Made by a program: the position numbers and the translations under genes
Source of the DNA: Cladochytrium replicatum
Taxonomy: Eukaryota > Chytridiomycota > Chytridiomycetes > Cladochytriales > Cladochytriaceae
Assembly (NCBI GenBank): GCA_025526935.1
Contig: JAHLKD010000070.1
Span: forward strand, 124,001 to 188,000
DNA: 64,000 bases
Reading direction: 5' to 3'
Shown here: positions 12,200-22,929 of the stretch, piece by piece
Numbering within the stretch: position 1 is the first letter of the stretch
Layout of the letters: each line of letters opens with the position of its first letter
Notes under the pieces: model-generated
Databases searched by the model: none
What the model was told of the DNA's origin: nothing
What the model saw: the letters and a program-made list of their open reading frames with translations, nothing else

Positions 12200-12830
12200 C
12201 TTTGCCGAGGTGAACTACTCGATTGAAATCTCTCCATATCTCAGCTGCCCTCCATTCTTTCTTCTTTCCGTCATAACCAGCACGTGCACCAAGGTTGCAA
12301 TTGGCCGACCTGGATGTATCTTCGAACACATCTGGATAAACTTTGCCGATTTTGTCTGCTTGATCTCCTCCATTCAATAAACCGCTCTGTCAATGTCTTT
12401 TTAGGGTTGTACAGGATCTTCAACAACGAAGAATGGCTTCAGGACCCTGCAGCCATTCACTGTCCGTCGTTGGGAAGCATCCGCGCGAAATAGAAATACT
12501 AAACAAGTTATAAGGGAGCTGATGATAGAATCCGAAGAATCCAATGAAGAGCTCGCCAATCAACGCGATATAGCCAGGTCGTTTAAATCCAGTAGATACA
12601 GACGATAAAGGACCACAAGCAGATATCTCCTGTTCTGATTGAGTAGGTAAACGACAAAGCTAATGCGAGTTTCCCTATTCCTCCATGGTAGGGCTCATTC
12701 ATCCTTCGTTTGACGAGCCATTGCTTGAGAATGATTGTGAGTGGCTTCAGCTCTGAATATGTTCGCTGCCAATGTCCGACAAGCGTGGATATGAATAGCC
12801 CTTTAGCATTGTTCACGACAAATCACCTTA
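12200..12830 (-). pseudogene. Decayed Trf4/PAPD5-type non-canonical poly(A) polymerase
   Basis: On the minus strand 12816-12583 reads ELKPLTIILKQWLVKRRMNE followed by PYHGGIGKLALALSF, the central nucleotidyltransferase block of Trf4/Trf5 and PAPD5/7. Next, across an intron-like gap, 12580-12440 reads GYIALIGELFIGFFGFY and SISISRG, the PAP-associated domain. Then FFVVEDPVQP (family: IxDPxxP) appears in a second frame, and KKDIDRAVY (family: NDVGRxSY) in a third. An in-frame TGA (complement 12374-12376) separates this from MEEIKQ. At least two frameshifts and one stop lie within about 70 bp. The N-terminal catalytic Asp motif (GSxxTGLxLPxSDID) was not found upstream. It reads as a truncated relic; the working TRAMP-type enzyme would be elsewhere. 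Confidence 0.65.
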
Positions 12831-13913
12831 CCTTACGAGAGCCTGAATATAGCACAACTAAAATAACTGAGATGTGAACTAACCTAATTCCGATGAAATC
12901 ATCCTCCAATTTAGAACAGGGAGGTCGGAATGGATCAGCTTAGTGGTGTCTTTCGTCGGAGCCCACGCCTTACACTTTTGACGACTTTGAGACGAATTGT
13001 CTCCGGGAGATTCTCCACACAAAAGGTATAAAATAATCCTTTGATTTGATGGGCCCCACCAACCCATTCTGAATTTGGCCACGTCCATGAATAGCCGTGT
13101 GCTGTGACGAGACACAACTTTATGTTTTCAATGTGTTGATGTTGCCCCTTATCATTTTTCATCTTTGGCTTTCCATCCTGTTCCCCTTTCCTTCTTTGGC
13201 ATTTAGCGCTGCTTAAGGCTCCCTTCCATACAATGTGACAAACGTGATCTTGTATTTCCTTTTGCATTCAGTTCATGTGAGCCGGGAAAGACCGGCCTTC
13301 CTTCTTGTTGATATCTCCAGACAGGTACAACACAAACAACACTCTTTACGATCAACCATGCCTCCGTCACGCGAAAGATACTCGCACATATACAAGACAT
13401 TGCATGAAGGGCTGTTTTCCAGGTATATCACCTTTCCCGGGTGCTTAGACTCCCACTACAACGGTACAACGGATGCGCAGAGAGCAAACTTTGTCGTGCA
13501 TTACTAATCAAAGTACTCTTTGGTTAAATTGAGGAATTCTCTAATTATGGAGCTCAATGTCCTGGGAATCTAGTGTCTCGTCGTGGTTGCCACTGCTGCT
13601 GTCAACAGCTTCAGACGGACATCCCCAGTTCGTCTGACAGTGGCGGCACCTGTTCTGCCGCCCGTCGGCACTGTAGTCGGTGCTCACGTGGTTTGACAAA
13701 TGTTCCGAATTGTGCACCAAATTTTCGCTGTTGTGGCGGCGAATTTTTGGTGTTCGCTGTGACCGGAATTCCGGCTCTTCGCTTGGTAAATTGGCAATGG
13801 TGGATGCAAATGTACCAAATTAGTAATAAAAGAGTACCCACTCGTCCCTGAGTTGTCTTGGCCCCCAATCCTATAATAACCCTGCACTTCCATTTTGTGG
13901 TGTCCGTCCATTG
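12831..13913. other. Region without a supported gene, upstream of C2H2 factor
   Basis: Several short frames exist on both strands, but none shows a domain or coherent splice structure. Part of it may be the unrecognisable 5' portion of the Trf4-like relic on the minus strand. The 3' end would be promoter and leader of the C2H2 gene; a TATAATAA-like run lies near 13872. Confidence 0.4.
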
Positions 13914-15419
13914 ATGATTCTCAGCGACTCTATATTCGATCATCAATGGGTTGGCGCCATGCGTTCCTACCCAAGTCCACCACAGCCTGCCTCTGCACAC
14001 CATGCTACTTACCTTGCAAATCAGCGATCACAACAACAGCACTTCTTGGATCAGCACGGATTCTTTACCGAAACCCACCCCTCCCCATTTCTCAATGTAT
14101 CCACCGCATTTGCTCACCAAGCAACTTCGCCAACAGATCTCAACGATTTTCACAAAATTTTGCCGTTAACATCCCTGTCCCCGTCCGGCTTAGTCACCCC
14201 GCTCTCGACTTGCAGTGTGGAGCGTCGCTCAAATGCCGCATATGAAACCTCGCCATCTGAGAATGAAAATGCACCACTCCAACAGTGGTTAGACGTTCCG
14301 TCAGTGCATGCGTTTGGCGACACTGAAACTCACACCGTCAACACCAGCGCAGCACCACCCCACTTTGACATGGTATGGGACAACTACTACGACTTTTCCT
14401 GCGCTTCGCGAGGGAGTGCGCCATTTCAAACGCCGGCAAATGCCCTCAAATCAATCTCAGATGCTTCATGGTTGAGTGTGCATGTGCCCATGTTGATTCC
14501 CAGTCATCCCAGCTTACCTTTGGAGGCGCCGTTAATCCCTTCGTCTCACGATTTTCTCGGCCTTGACGCCGCTTCTTCATCACCTGGGATCTTCCCTTCA
14601 CCATCACCGCTCCCCGGCCTTCAGATGATTGTCACTCCAACTGTGGATCCCATTCACTTGAGCACGATCGTCCCCTCACATTCTCCCATCTACACCGCAG
14701 ACCTTCATCGTGGCAGCCTATCTCCCCTGCATCCGCCCCAGTACGGCCCAGCATTTGCATCGCGAACAGTATCCCCAGATATCTCCGGCACATACTATCA
14801 CTTGCAGCAGCAACAGCAATTACGCATTATTTCGCCATCACCCTTACAAAGCCAGATATATCCCACGTCAGTCTTTACACAGCCAACATACGAAAATCCC
14901 GCTCCCAAGGACGAGCCTTCCAGCCCCGACGTGTCTGGAAGCAGCGCCGACTCCGACGATTCAGAGAGCGACACTTCTCCCATTAACTCAAACGACACAG
15001 ACGAAGCTTCGATGGCCACCACAGTAAACGGAATGGTGGTCTACATATGTAGATACTGCCCAAGCATACCAAACTCATCCAGCAAATCATCTTCATCTTC
15101 CTCTTCCATTCCTCAACGAATGTTCCGTTCCGCCAGCAACCTCCGCAATCACATCAAACTTCACCACGAGGTCGGCCGCACGTTCTCCTGTGAGGCTGCT
15201 GGCTGCGATAAAATGTTCTTCAGAAAGCAGGACTTGGAGCGTCACGCTTCAACGCATCTTCCTAAGGGAGTGAAGCCATTCGAATGCGATGCGTGCGGGA
15301 CACGTTTCACGCGTGCCGATGCACTGTCCCGCCATTTCAGAGCGAACCGGTGTGGGAAGCGGGCGAGAAATCGCAACAGCTCTGCTCAACGCAAGGCTCG
15401 ACGAAGCAACTCGGATTGA
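13914..15419 (+). CDS. C2H2 zinc-finger transcription factor
   Basis: Intronless frame of 501 aa from ATG 13914 (a TTG precedes it). The first 370 residues are low-complexity and rich in Ser, Pro, His and Gln, including a QQQQQ run and an acidic patch (SSADSDDSESD), typical of activation regions. Three fingers lie at the C-terminus. The first is degenerate, with a Ser-rich loop between its Cys and His pairs (YICRYCPS...SNLRNHIKLHH). The second is canonical (FSCEAAGCDKMFFRKQDLER). The third has a CCHC pattern (CDACGTRFTRADALSRHF ... C). The tail is Arg/Lys-rich and could act as a nuclear signal. It is a fungal DNA-binding regulator, but no orthologue can be named. Confidence 0.85.
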   Translation: MILSDSIFDHQWVGAMRSYPSPPQPASAHHATYLANQRSQQQHFLDQHGFFTETHPSPFLNVSTAFAHQATSPTDLNDFHKILPLTSLSPSGLVTPLSTCSVERRSNAAYETSPSENENAPLQQWLDVPSVHAFGDTETHTVNTSAAPPHFDMVWDNYYDFSCASRGSAPFQTPANALKSISDASWLSVHVPMLIPSHPSLPLEAPLIPSSHDFLGLDAASSSPGIFPSPSPLPGLQMIVTPTVDPIHLSTIVPSHSPIYTADLHRGSLSPLHPPQYGPAFASRTVSPDISGTYYHLQQQQQLRIISPSPLQSQIYPTSVFTQPTYENPAPKDEPSSPDVSGSSADSDDSESDTSPINSNDTDEASMATTVNGMVVYICRYCPSIPNSSSKSSSSSSSIPQRMFRSASNLRNHIKLHHEVGRTFSCEAAGCDKMFFRKQDLERHASTHLPKGVKPFECDACGTRFTRADALSRHFRANRCGKRARNRNSSAQRKARRSNSD

Positions 15420-16492
15420 AATAGGGAAGGATCTCTTTTAATTGTATAATGTCGAATAAATTGTTCCGTAGAATTACATAACTCTTTAGTCAATACATTG
15501 CTGTTCAACTTCCATTACAATCATCTTTTCATGTGGGGAGTGCCTCCTCTCGATGCTTGAGTGTCACTTGGTTGTCACTGCTGTGTCCATAACCGCTTTG
15601 GATATGGTCATTTTGGTCGTAAACATTTGCATTTGTGCCTGATATGGAAGTTTTGAGCGCTTTGATGTTGGCTTTGATAGGTCGAGAATGCCTTCGAAGG
15701 AATATTTGGGCGTGCTTGTCGTGGGTTGTTGGAATAGGTGTAGGGGGAGTGCAAGGGGAGAAGGTGGGAGCTCGATTGAGGGCAGTTGTTGTGGGGAATG
15801 AGGTGGAGGATCAGCATGCTGGGACGTTTCGATGGAAAGGATGGCCGACCTGTGCTCCAAATGAGGGGTAAGATTTGCTTGCCTCAAATTCACGCCGCAA
15901 GTCCAAAAAAGGCAAATCTCACGTTTCTTTTTTTAAAAACACATAATCTGTTTCTTCATACATGTTAAATAGCATCACAACAGCATACTTAGGGTGCGGA
16001 CACAGACTGGCTACAGCCCTTCATAAGAAATTTTTGAATAATCAAATGAAAGTTCGGAGCCCACAGAGCTGCATCTGTTCTGAAAAGCCACCACTATTTT
16101 TCTGCATTGTTTCCGATCACTAAATCGATCTGAAGATCATAGATAAGTTTAGGACGGGGATAGCGCATTATTTTTCACATACAAGGCATAACAAAAAGCA
16201 ACACCAAAAGTGCCTTACAAGATGGTCATGGACCAGCATAGAGGGAAGCGAGCGCAGCATAAGGAAAAGAAACAAAGAAAGACAGAGAAAGTAAACTCAA
16301 ACCTGTGGCTACCTGTCAGATACTGCTAAGGTGCCAAAAAAACAGGTGAGTAATAAATAATGAAAAAAGAAACAGTAAAGATCCACAAATGCAGGGCAAA
16401 AGAGGGAGTCTGGAGGAGAAACTTCTAATGGCAGACCCACACAGTGAAGCCAAATCTTATGAAGACAACAAAAAACAAGATGCCACTGTGCA
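15420..16492. other. Intergenic, A+T-rich, no supported gene
   Basis: A minus-strand open frame of 109 codons at 15564-15893 is Pro/Leu/Gln-rich and lacks a recognisable domain. A few short plus-strand frames overlap it. I see nothing else that supports a gene; the region leads into the repeat island that starts at 16493. Confidence 0.4.
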
Positions 16493-16705
16493 ACTCTCTC
16501 TAGATCTCATGTTTCAGAATGTTGTTATAGCTGCTAGCTTTGCTCCCTTGCATATGCCTGCCCTCATGGGCTAGCCTCCATGCCTCCCTGTTTTGGCTAT
16601 CTTGAGTCCTCCTGCAATATTGTCTTGGACGTTTGTTTTATCACCCCCACAAGCAGTGATGTCGATGAGGCCGCACTCTCTCTAGATCTCATGTTTTAGA
16701 ATGTT
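16493..16705 (+). mobile_element. Short LINE 3'-end copy flanked by 31-bp direct repeats
   Basis: A 31-bp sequence beginning ACTCTCTCTAGATCTCATGT occurs at 16493-16523 and again at 16675-16705 with one mismatch. The 151 bp between them (16524-16674) resembles, in opposite orientation, the sequence at 16864-17025. Shared blocks include GTTATAGCTGCTAGCTTTGC and CGTTTGTTTTATCACCCCC. The arrangement fits a 5'-truncated non-LTR retrotransposon insertion with a long target-site duplication, its 3' end lying tail-to-tail with the neighbouring LINE remnant. Confidence 0.6.
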
Positions 16706-16863
16706 TGCATCTTGACCTACTGTTGCCTCCTGTTCCTGTTCCTGTTTTACAGCTTCTGCTTGATGTTGGAATTGATAGCCTTTGTCCACTTCGAATTGTC
16801 AACCCAGCAGATTTTGCACCGTGGTACACTTTGCATTCTCAACCTTGCTAATCTTGCACACAG

Positions 16864-17025
16864 TGCGGCAGTGACAACACTGCTTGCGGGGGTGATAAAA
16901 CAAACGTGCCAGACTATACTTCAGAAGCCTCAAGATTGAAGAAATAGGGAAGCATGGAGGAGCAATTGCTAGAGCATGAGGGTGGGCAGACGCAAGGGGG
17001 CAAAGCTAGCAGCTATAACACTATA
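16864..17025 (-). repeat. Right arm of inverted repeat, likely LINE 3' region
   Basis: Reverse complement of this segment aligns with 16524-16674, including GTTATAGCTGCTAGCTTTGC, CGTTTGTTTTATCACCCCC and CAAGCAGTG-TGTC, with scattered mismatches and small gaps. It lies downstream, in minus orientation, of the reverse-transcriptase remnant at 17421-18310. It is probably part of the same element's 3' untranslated region. Confidence 0.6.
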
Positions 17026-17420
17026 GGCAGATGAGGCTAATTGGTGAAAGTGATTTGCAATAACATCAGAAGGATTGGGAACAACAGAATTTGCAGCCGG
17101 GAAGAGGGAGGGATTGTTGAAAGGAACAGGAGAACAACTAAAATGCTTTCCCTGGTGAAGAAAGAATTACAACATAGAGTGAACCGTATCAGGGGCATCA
17201 TCATCCAACCAAGGCTGAAACATCTGAAACTGCAGATATTGAAGCCGAAACTGAAGGTCAGGAAACTCAAAAACAGCAAAACCCCAGCAACTGAAGTAGA
17301 AAATGAAAGGCGAAGAAAAATTTCAATAATTCAGCTGGAATATGGTTTGGGCCAGGAGCAGAGTTGTTTGGGGAAGAACGAATAGCACAAAGAAAGTCAC
17401 TAACACTAACTGACACAGAA

Positions 17421-18310
17421 TCATTCAGCACATGTAGACGAACGTGTTCTGCACTGGCAGAGGATTGTGCAAACTGAGTCTGATAAACGGAGGTCCACAG
17501 GGAAGAATAACATATAAACCAAATTCAACTGTAGGTTGAATAAAAGACAAAACATATGACGAACCACAACCAGAGAATGAGAACCAAACATCCTTGAAAA
17601 AGAAAGCAAAGCAAAAGAAGCTGCACGCGCTTTGGCAAGTCGATGGGAAATAGTCAGTGAAACATCAAATCCAGTATCTCCAAAAAGGCAACCCAGATAA
17701 CGAAATGAAGGCTTGACAGGCAGGGTTTGACCATGAAGAAGCAAGGCGAATTAGCAGGAATGGGAATTCTTGTGAGCATTACAGACTTCAATGGAGCAAA
17801 AGAAAAACCACGAGCATGGGCAAACTGTTCACAAACAGAGGGAAGAACCTGCATAGCATCCAAAATAAAAGTAACCAAAGCCAAATCATCTGCAAATAAA
17901 ATGAATTGTATCCTGGTTTGGCAGGATGAAAGAGTGTTAGGGGAGGGGCAAACGGTCGGAGGAGCCAAGAAAAGTGATATAGAGAAGTGGACTGAGAACA
18001 GAACCTTGAAACAAACTCTAATCAACTCAAAAGCATCTGAAAAACAATTTGCAACAACCAATCTGGAAGGACAAAATCAAACAGAGACTTCAAAACAAAA
18101 ACAAATGGCAATAGTACTCCCTTAGAAAGAAGCTCAGCCCAAAGAATTGCACGATTTGTGGTGTCATAAGCTGCTTGAATATCTATAAACCAGCAACCCA
18201 AGGAAACTTGGCATTAGACACACGGAGATACATGCCTGAAGACCAAAACACATATGATTCCCGAGCGGCGTGACTGACATCCAGCTTGGGCAGCATCAAG
18301 ATTCTTTTCT
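17421..18310 (-). mobile_element. Non-LTR (LINE-type) retrotransposon reverse transcriptase, decayed
   Basis: Reading right to left on the minus strand: QAGCQSRRS (near 18290), FIDIQAAYDTTNRAILWAEL (near 18190), LFADDLALVT (near 17890) and FRYLGCLFGDTGFD (near 17700). These are successive motifs of a LINE reverse transcriptase, with FADD in place of the common YADD catalytic box. They fall in different frames with intervening stops, so the element is dead. The endonuclease domain and 5' end were not recognised upstream of 18310. The 3' side continues to about 16864 as non-coding element sequence. Confidence 0.8.
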
Positions 18311-18694
18311 GCTTAGCAAAAACTCTATGAGAGAACTATAATTCAACAGGACTCGGACCCATGGCACCCTCGTAAACATCACTGAGTTCTGTCCTCGGTC
18401 AGCTCCCCCTTCCTGGCACTTTTGCCCAGTTCATCGTTTTCAACGCAGATCTGCTTATGCCTATTGCGCGTGTACCACTGCAATCCCCCTTGCAGGTCCC
18501 ACTGCCTGGCGCACTTCCATGACCGTTGGATAGGTTGATAAGTGAATGAAGATCATTATCCCTGGAGATTGCGGGAATCCAGGTTTTTTATGTCTATATA
18601 GCATAACCATGATTATAAGAAACCTTGATAATTGTATTACTTTCAAAATACCATCAAGGCAATTCTTAATTCCGATCAGACCTCGAAAAAGCAG

Positions 18695-18835
18695 TTCCCC
18701 ATTTTCGATGTTTAGCTGAGAAACATTTATGACAGTAAGGAAACATTCGACGTGATGGTCAAGCGAATGTTGAATTATTTGACCAAGACATCCGAATCGC
18801 TTGAAACGTGAGTTCACCGTTTCATGGCGAGCCAT
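18695..18835 (-). mobile_element. DDE transposase C-terminal fragment
   Basis: From an ATG at 18835 the minus strand reads MARHETVNSRFKRFGCLGQ, then QHSLDHHVECFLTVINVSQL and ENGELLF. This matches the C-terminal part of a DDE superfamily (DDE_Tnp-type) transposase common in chytrids and oomycetes, in which an ARHETVN...FRH...AV..LTQLAIENGE pattern carries the last catalytic acid. Only about 45 residues are recognisable. The frame continues to 18461 without family resemblance. Confidence 0.55.
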
Positions 18836-19275
18836 AAGTCACTTCTGAGGAGCGGCTTGAGGATTCTCAGGGCTGGGATAGATCGGCTAAAGGATATCTG
18901 AAGGAGAGCGGATGAGAGGTTGCGACAGGTCGAGGATAGTTCGAACTTGACGAACTTCAATGACGCTGAAGAAGATCTTCAAGAGCTGTGCGAGGAGTTG
19001 AGGAAAATGAAGTCGCTCGGTTTGCGCTTTCAAATCTTTCTTCTTCTGGCGCGCTCCTTCGCCCGACTTCCTTCAGCCTTCCCCCCAAAAAATGGCTTCA
19101 ATTTGATGAGGGATGTGGTTAGTTGAGATTTACGCATGTGGATTATTGAAGTGGATTAAAGATTGGATGAACATTCAACTGTCATTGAACACTGCAACAA
19201 AATCAAAAAATGGCCAAAATCCCCGACGCGAAGGCACGTGTCTGTCCCGTTCCTCCGCTCTTGATCTTTGCAACG

Positions 19276-20694
19276 ATGAATTCAAGACTCAACGCCGTGT
19301 CGATCTTGATCCTCTTCTTTTTCAACGCTTGCAATTCTATGCCTTCGTCTCTGTCTCATCTAGATGCTTTGCCACGCCGATCTGCAACACCTCCGCTCTT
19401 TTTGCAATGCACGTCGCTCTTCAACGCGCTGCAGTCAATGAATGTAACTCCGGGTTGGGACGGAACGAGTGCAAACTGTTGCAGCTTTCAAAAGGCTGGT
19501 GCAATGGTTGCATGGGAATGGGGATTGTCTGGCGGAGGTCCGGCGGACCCAAGTGTCGGATGCTCTTTAACGGACACGCAAGAACCATACATAGATTCAA
19601 TGTGAGTTGAATGTCATCCTGCTTGCTCATTCGTTAAATAGAGGGTGGCTGCAGCGTGATTTCGAGCTCGATCGGGTGTAATGGTGTATTTCCAAGTAGG
19701 GTTGACGACTCCGCACTTGATCCCCACTGGCTAATACGCTTCAATCCCCTTCAGGCACACTTAGTCTTCCGTTGCTACAGATGCTGTAAGATTCATGTCA
19801 CAGCATCAGCTTAACAACCACCACTAACGAAAGGCTGCAGAATTATTACGAACTGCAAGATGAATCGCATTCAAATCCCGTGGTTCATTCTAAGCAATTA
19901 CAACCGGCAACTCAGGGTGCTTTTTCTCGTAGAATTGGGACTTGTTGGTCAGATCACACCAGATGTGGGACGTCTAGCATTGCTGGAGAACCTGTACGTT
20001 GTGATTGCTCGATTAAGATAAAGCTGTTGAATCCGCCCAAAGCGATTTGACAGGAAACTTTCTGAGTGGGTCTATCCCTGACGAGATCGGAAGCCTCACT
20101 AGTCTGAAGCGATTGTGAGTAGTTTTTCTGGTTTTAAGATCATCATATACTAAACACCGACAAATAGGTCCCTGAGCGATAACATACTTTCGGGTCAGAT
20201 CCCGACAAGCTTGATGAAGTTACCAAATCTTGTCAGCCTGTGAGTCCTCATTCCCGCACCTGCCACACAAAGTCTGACTGGTTTGCAGTAAATTGAGTCT
20301 GAATCACTTCAGCGGGGCAGTTCCTGACACCGATCCCATAAATCAATTGTTGGTCTGCGATATGGATGGACAGAATGGCACTTTGTGCGTCGAATCTGAG
20401 TCCAAAGTAGCATCAATTTGTACTCAGCCGAACTACCAGTCCCTTCCAACTTGTATGCCTAACGGGTCAGCAATTAAACAAGGTGACACAAATAGTAATT
20501 CCTTTATTCAAGTTCTACTGTGTTAATCCTCTTTCATTTCAGGAACTGTTGTAGCTACCAACAGCGGGTCATCTGTACTTCCGATTGCACTCGGATCCTC
20601 AGCTCTAGTACTCTCTCTGGTTCTTCTTTTGATAGTTCTCCGTCGCTACTACCAAAAATACGGTCGATACCCCTCCCCCATCAGTCTCAATTAA
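19276..20694 (+). CDS. Leucine-rich-repeat membrane protein
   Basis: ATG 19276 starts a signal peptide (NAVSILILFFFNACNS). A cysteine-bearing N-cap follows (GWDGTSANCCSF ... GCNGVF), then LRRs with the plant/fungal consensus: LTGNFLSGSIPDEIGSLTSL, LSDNILSGQIPTSLMKLPNL, LSLNHFSGAVP. A Cys-rich juxtamembrane region and one transmembrane helix (LPIALGSSALVLSLVLLLIV) come next, with a 19-residue basic cytoplasmic tail (RRYYQKYGRYPSPISLN) and no kinase. Each LRR is on its own exon, with introns in phase 2 inside the repeat-initial Leu codon. The first donor is uncertain: either 19602, or near 19496, where phase fits best. An upstream in-frame ATG at 19210 would bury the signal peptide. It is probably a cell-surface or adhesion protein. 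Confidence 0.75.
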
Positions 20695-21003
20695 TGCATG
20701 CGACCTGATGAACGAAGCCTTCTTCAGACACGAACTTCATGTTTCACGATTTGCCGTTTATTTATTTGTAGCAGCATATTCTTTTCTTTTCTCTCAAAGT
20801 GTGCTTTTTTTCAAGCGAATCAGATCTCTGTTTCAGTTTTCGGATGCTATTTGCAGCTCATTGACCGCATTGCCACAATTTTTTTGCTTGTAAAATTGGG
20901 CCAAAAAAAAAGAGGATCACGCAAAAAAGTAAAAAACGGCCCCAGTCTTTTTTGCCTAAAAAAAGGTCATCTTCCTCGTTTCTTCTTTGTTCCTTCGCTG
21001 TGA
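20695..21003. other. Intergenic, homopolymer-rich
   Basis: No gene is seen. The stretch is rich in T and A runs (for example near 20880-20965) and lies between the LRR gene's stop and the SFP1-like gene's ATG. Confidence 0.5.
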
Positions 21004-22663
21004 ATGTCCTCAATCCAGGTATTTCGTTATCAACGTGTTGTTACATCATCAAATCGTGATCCAAAACATCTCAGCAGCTCGCTCCTGGCGGCACCGTTCA
21101 ACAGCTCGACCCTGCGCTTGCAACCCAGCAATTTTCGCCCGTCCGAGGCTCTGGAGCGTCGATTGTATCGCCCGCGTGGCTCGTCCCCATCGATGATACA
21201 CCTATTGACCCACTTCAATCTCGTAAACGACCGAATCCCGGGTTAGCTGCAGTTACGCCGGGGGCAGCATTTGCTACAATCTCCGATGAACAGCGCGGTG
21301 ATCCGGATGCAGCCAACAAGCGACAGCGTCTGGACACAGAGGAGCATCCAGCCGCGAGCTCCACATCGTCCCATCCCGACCCTGAAAATCTGCAAATTAT
21401 GCCTACCAACGACACTAACATCCACAAAACGAACGGTGATGTTGCATTTGCAGACGTTACTGCAAACACCGGGAAAATCGAAGGCTTAGAACACCTTGAC
21501 GGCATTAACGGCGGGCTGTTTTCGGGTGTTCCTGCACCAACCCAAACCAACCTGCTATACCCGAACCATTCCATCGTGCAGACTGTTGAGAGCTCCATTG
21601 TAAACAGCCCAGACGTTGACAACTCGAAAGCAGAAGATTATGATGATGATGACGAAGAACAGCCGACAACCGACACCAACGACCTGCCTGTATTGAAACC
21701 AACAAAGACGCCGGCCAGGCGTCGTCGTGGAACTTCGGCGGACTCTTCTTTGCTGCCTGCTCCAGAGAAAGGGCGTGTGATCATCCAACCAGATGGGACT
21801 GAGTGCTTGGTGATTCCGGGATTGGCGACGGTGCTTCGGAACGACGACAAGCCGTATCGTTGCGATATTCAGGGATGCGAGAAGCTGTACAGAAAGCTCA
21901 ATGGACTGATCTCGCATCACTATTCTACACATACATTGCCTGTTGTTGGGGATCCAAAACCGTTCAAGTGTTCTTTCCCGAAGTGTTCCAAGTCGTACAG
22001 AAACTCGAACGGACTTGGTAAGCCCATGTTTAGCGGTTTAAACTCATTTGGATATATTAATTTATTGCATGTTTAAAGCTTATCACATCGAGAAAGGCCA
22101 CTGTGCGGATCAGAACCTCCCCTCCCTTCCTGTACGCAAACCCCGTCGTCCACGAAAGCTCGGCAACGTGCCCGGTGAATCTCAACTGAGAGCATCATAC
22201 AAGGGATCCAAGCAACCCCATCTCTCCGCAGTCGCGATCGCCGCCTCTCAACTGCCATTACCAAAGCTCCTTTCACAAGACGCATTCGCCGAACAGGATC
22301 AGGAGTTTGACCTGGACGAAGAGGGAGACGAACATTCGCCTACCCCACCATCGAACGGAGCTGCTGACGATGAGTCCGTTTCTCCTCCTCCACAAGAACA
22401 CCTACAGCCGCTCCCTCCGGCTCCTGCATCTCCAGCTGTGCCTATGCCTCGGGTTGCGGACCCGGAACGTCCATACGTGTGTCCGTACGCACATTGTGGA
22501 AAGTCGTACAAGAATCCGAATGGACTCAGTAAGCTTGATGCCTCTGAGTATGATTACAGTTTATTGAATCCCCCCCCTTTTTTTAGCGTACCACTTGCAG
22601 AAGAGCAAGGAGCACATTAATGACAAGAACCCTCTCGCTGGAGAAGATGATGAGCTTGCATAG
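21004..22663 (+). CDS. SFP1-like C2H2 zinc-finger protein
   Basis: Exons 21004-21018 (15 nt), 21075-22017, 22079-22528 and 22587-22663 sum to 494 codons plus stop. After a disordered N-terminus with an acidic run (EDYDDDDEE) come three fingers of the SFP1 type. They read YRCDIQGCEKLYRKLNGL, then FKCSFPKCSKSYRNSNGL and YVCPYAHCGKSYKNPNGL, the last two each ending 'YHx' plus the distal His. A Pro-rich linker separates fingers two and three. Introns interrupt the second and third fingers at the identical phase-1 position, between NGL and (A/T)YH. In yeast, Sfp1 controls ribosome biogenesis and cell size; orthology here is inferred only from finger style. The C-terminus is short and acidic (AGEDDELA). 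Confidence 0.8.
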
Positions 22664-22929
22664 TCAGCATTGCAAGACATTAGCCATTCATTACAAAGGA
22701 GAGAACAGTTCCATGTCAAGTTTCTTTGTACCAGATATGGTTGTTTTCTTTTTTAATAACTTGACATGGAATGATACATAGCTCGTAACCCCACACCACG
22801 AGATCCTCCTCCATTCCATTTTTTAGCTATAACACACCTCCCCCACCACACGCTGCGGAATGAGGTCACCGCCTCTTGCACGTTACCGTCCGATCTGAAC
22901 TGCAGAAACAAACCTCCACTCTAACTATC

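Noticed and set aside
11949-12377. 142-codon minus-strand frame over the ODAD1 3' end
   Set aside because: Part is antisense to ODAD1 exons; only short segments resemble the Trf4 relic, and the rest has no support.
13235-13507. Plus-strand frame upstream of the C2H2 gene
   Set aside because: No domain, no splice signals and no codon pattern distinguishing it from chance.
15564-15893. Pro/Leu-rich 109-codon minus-strand frame
   Set aside because: Low complexity, no recognisable motif and no ATG-supported structure beyond chance.
19113-19610. 165-codon plus-strand frame overlapping the LRR gene's first exon
   Set aside because: The signal-peptide frame from 19276 better fits an LRR ectodomain; this frame is its shadow.
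22299-22511. Gly/Ser-rich minus-strand frame opposite the SFP1-like linker
   Set aside because: Antisense of the Pro-rich linker.
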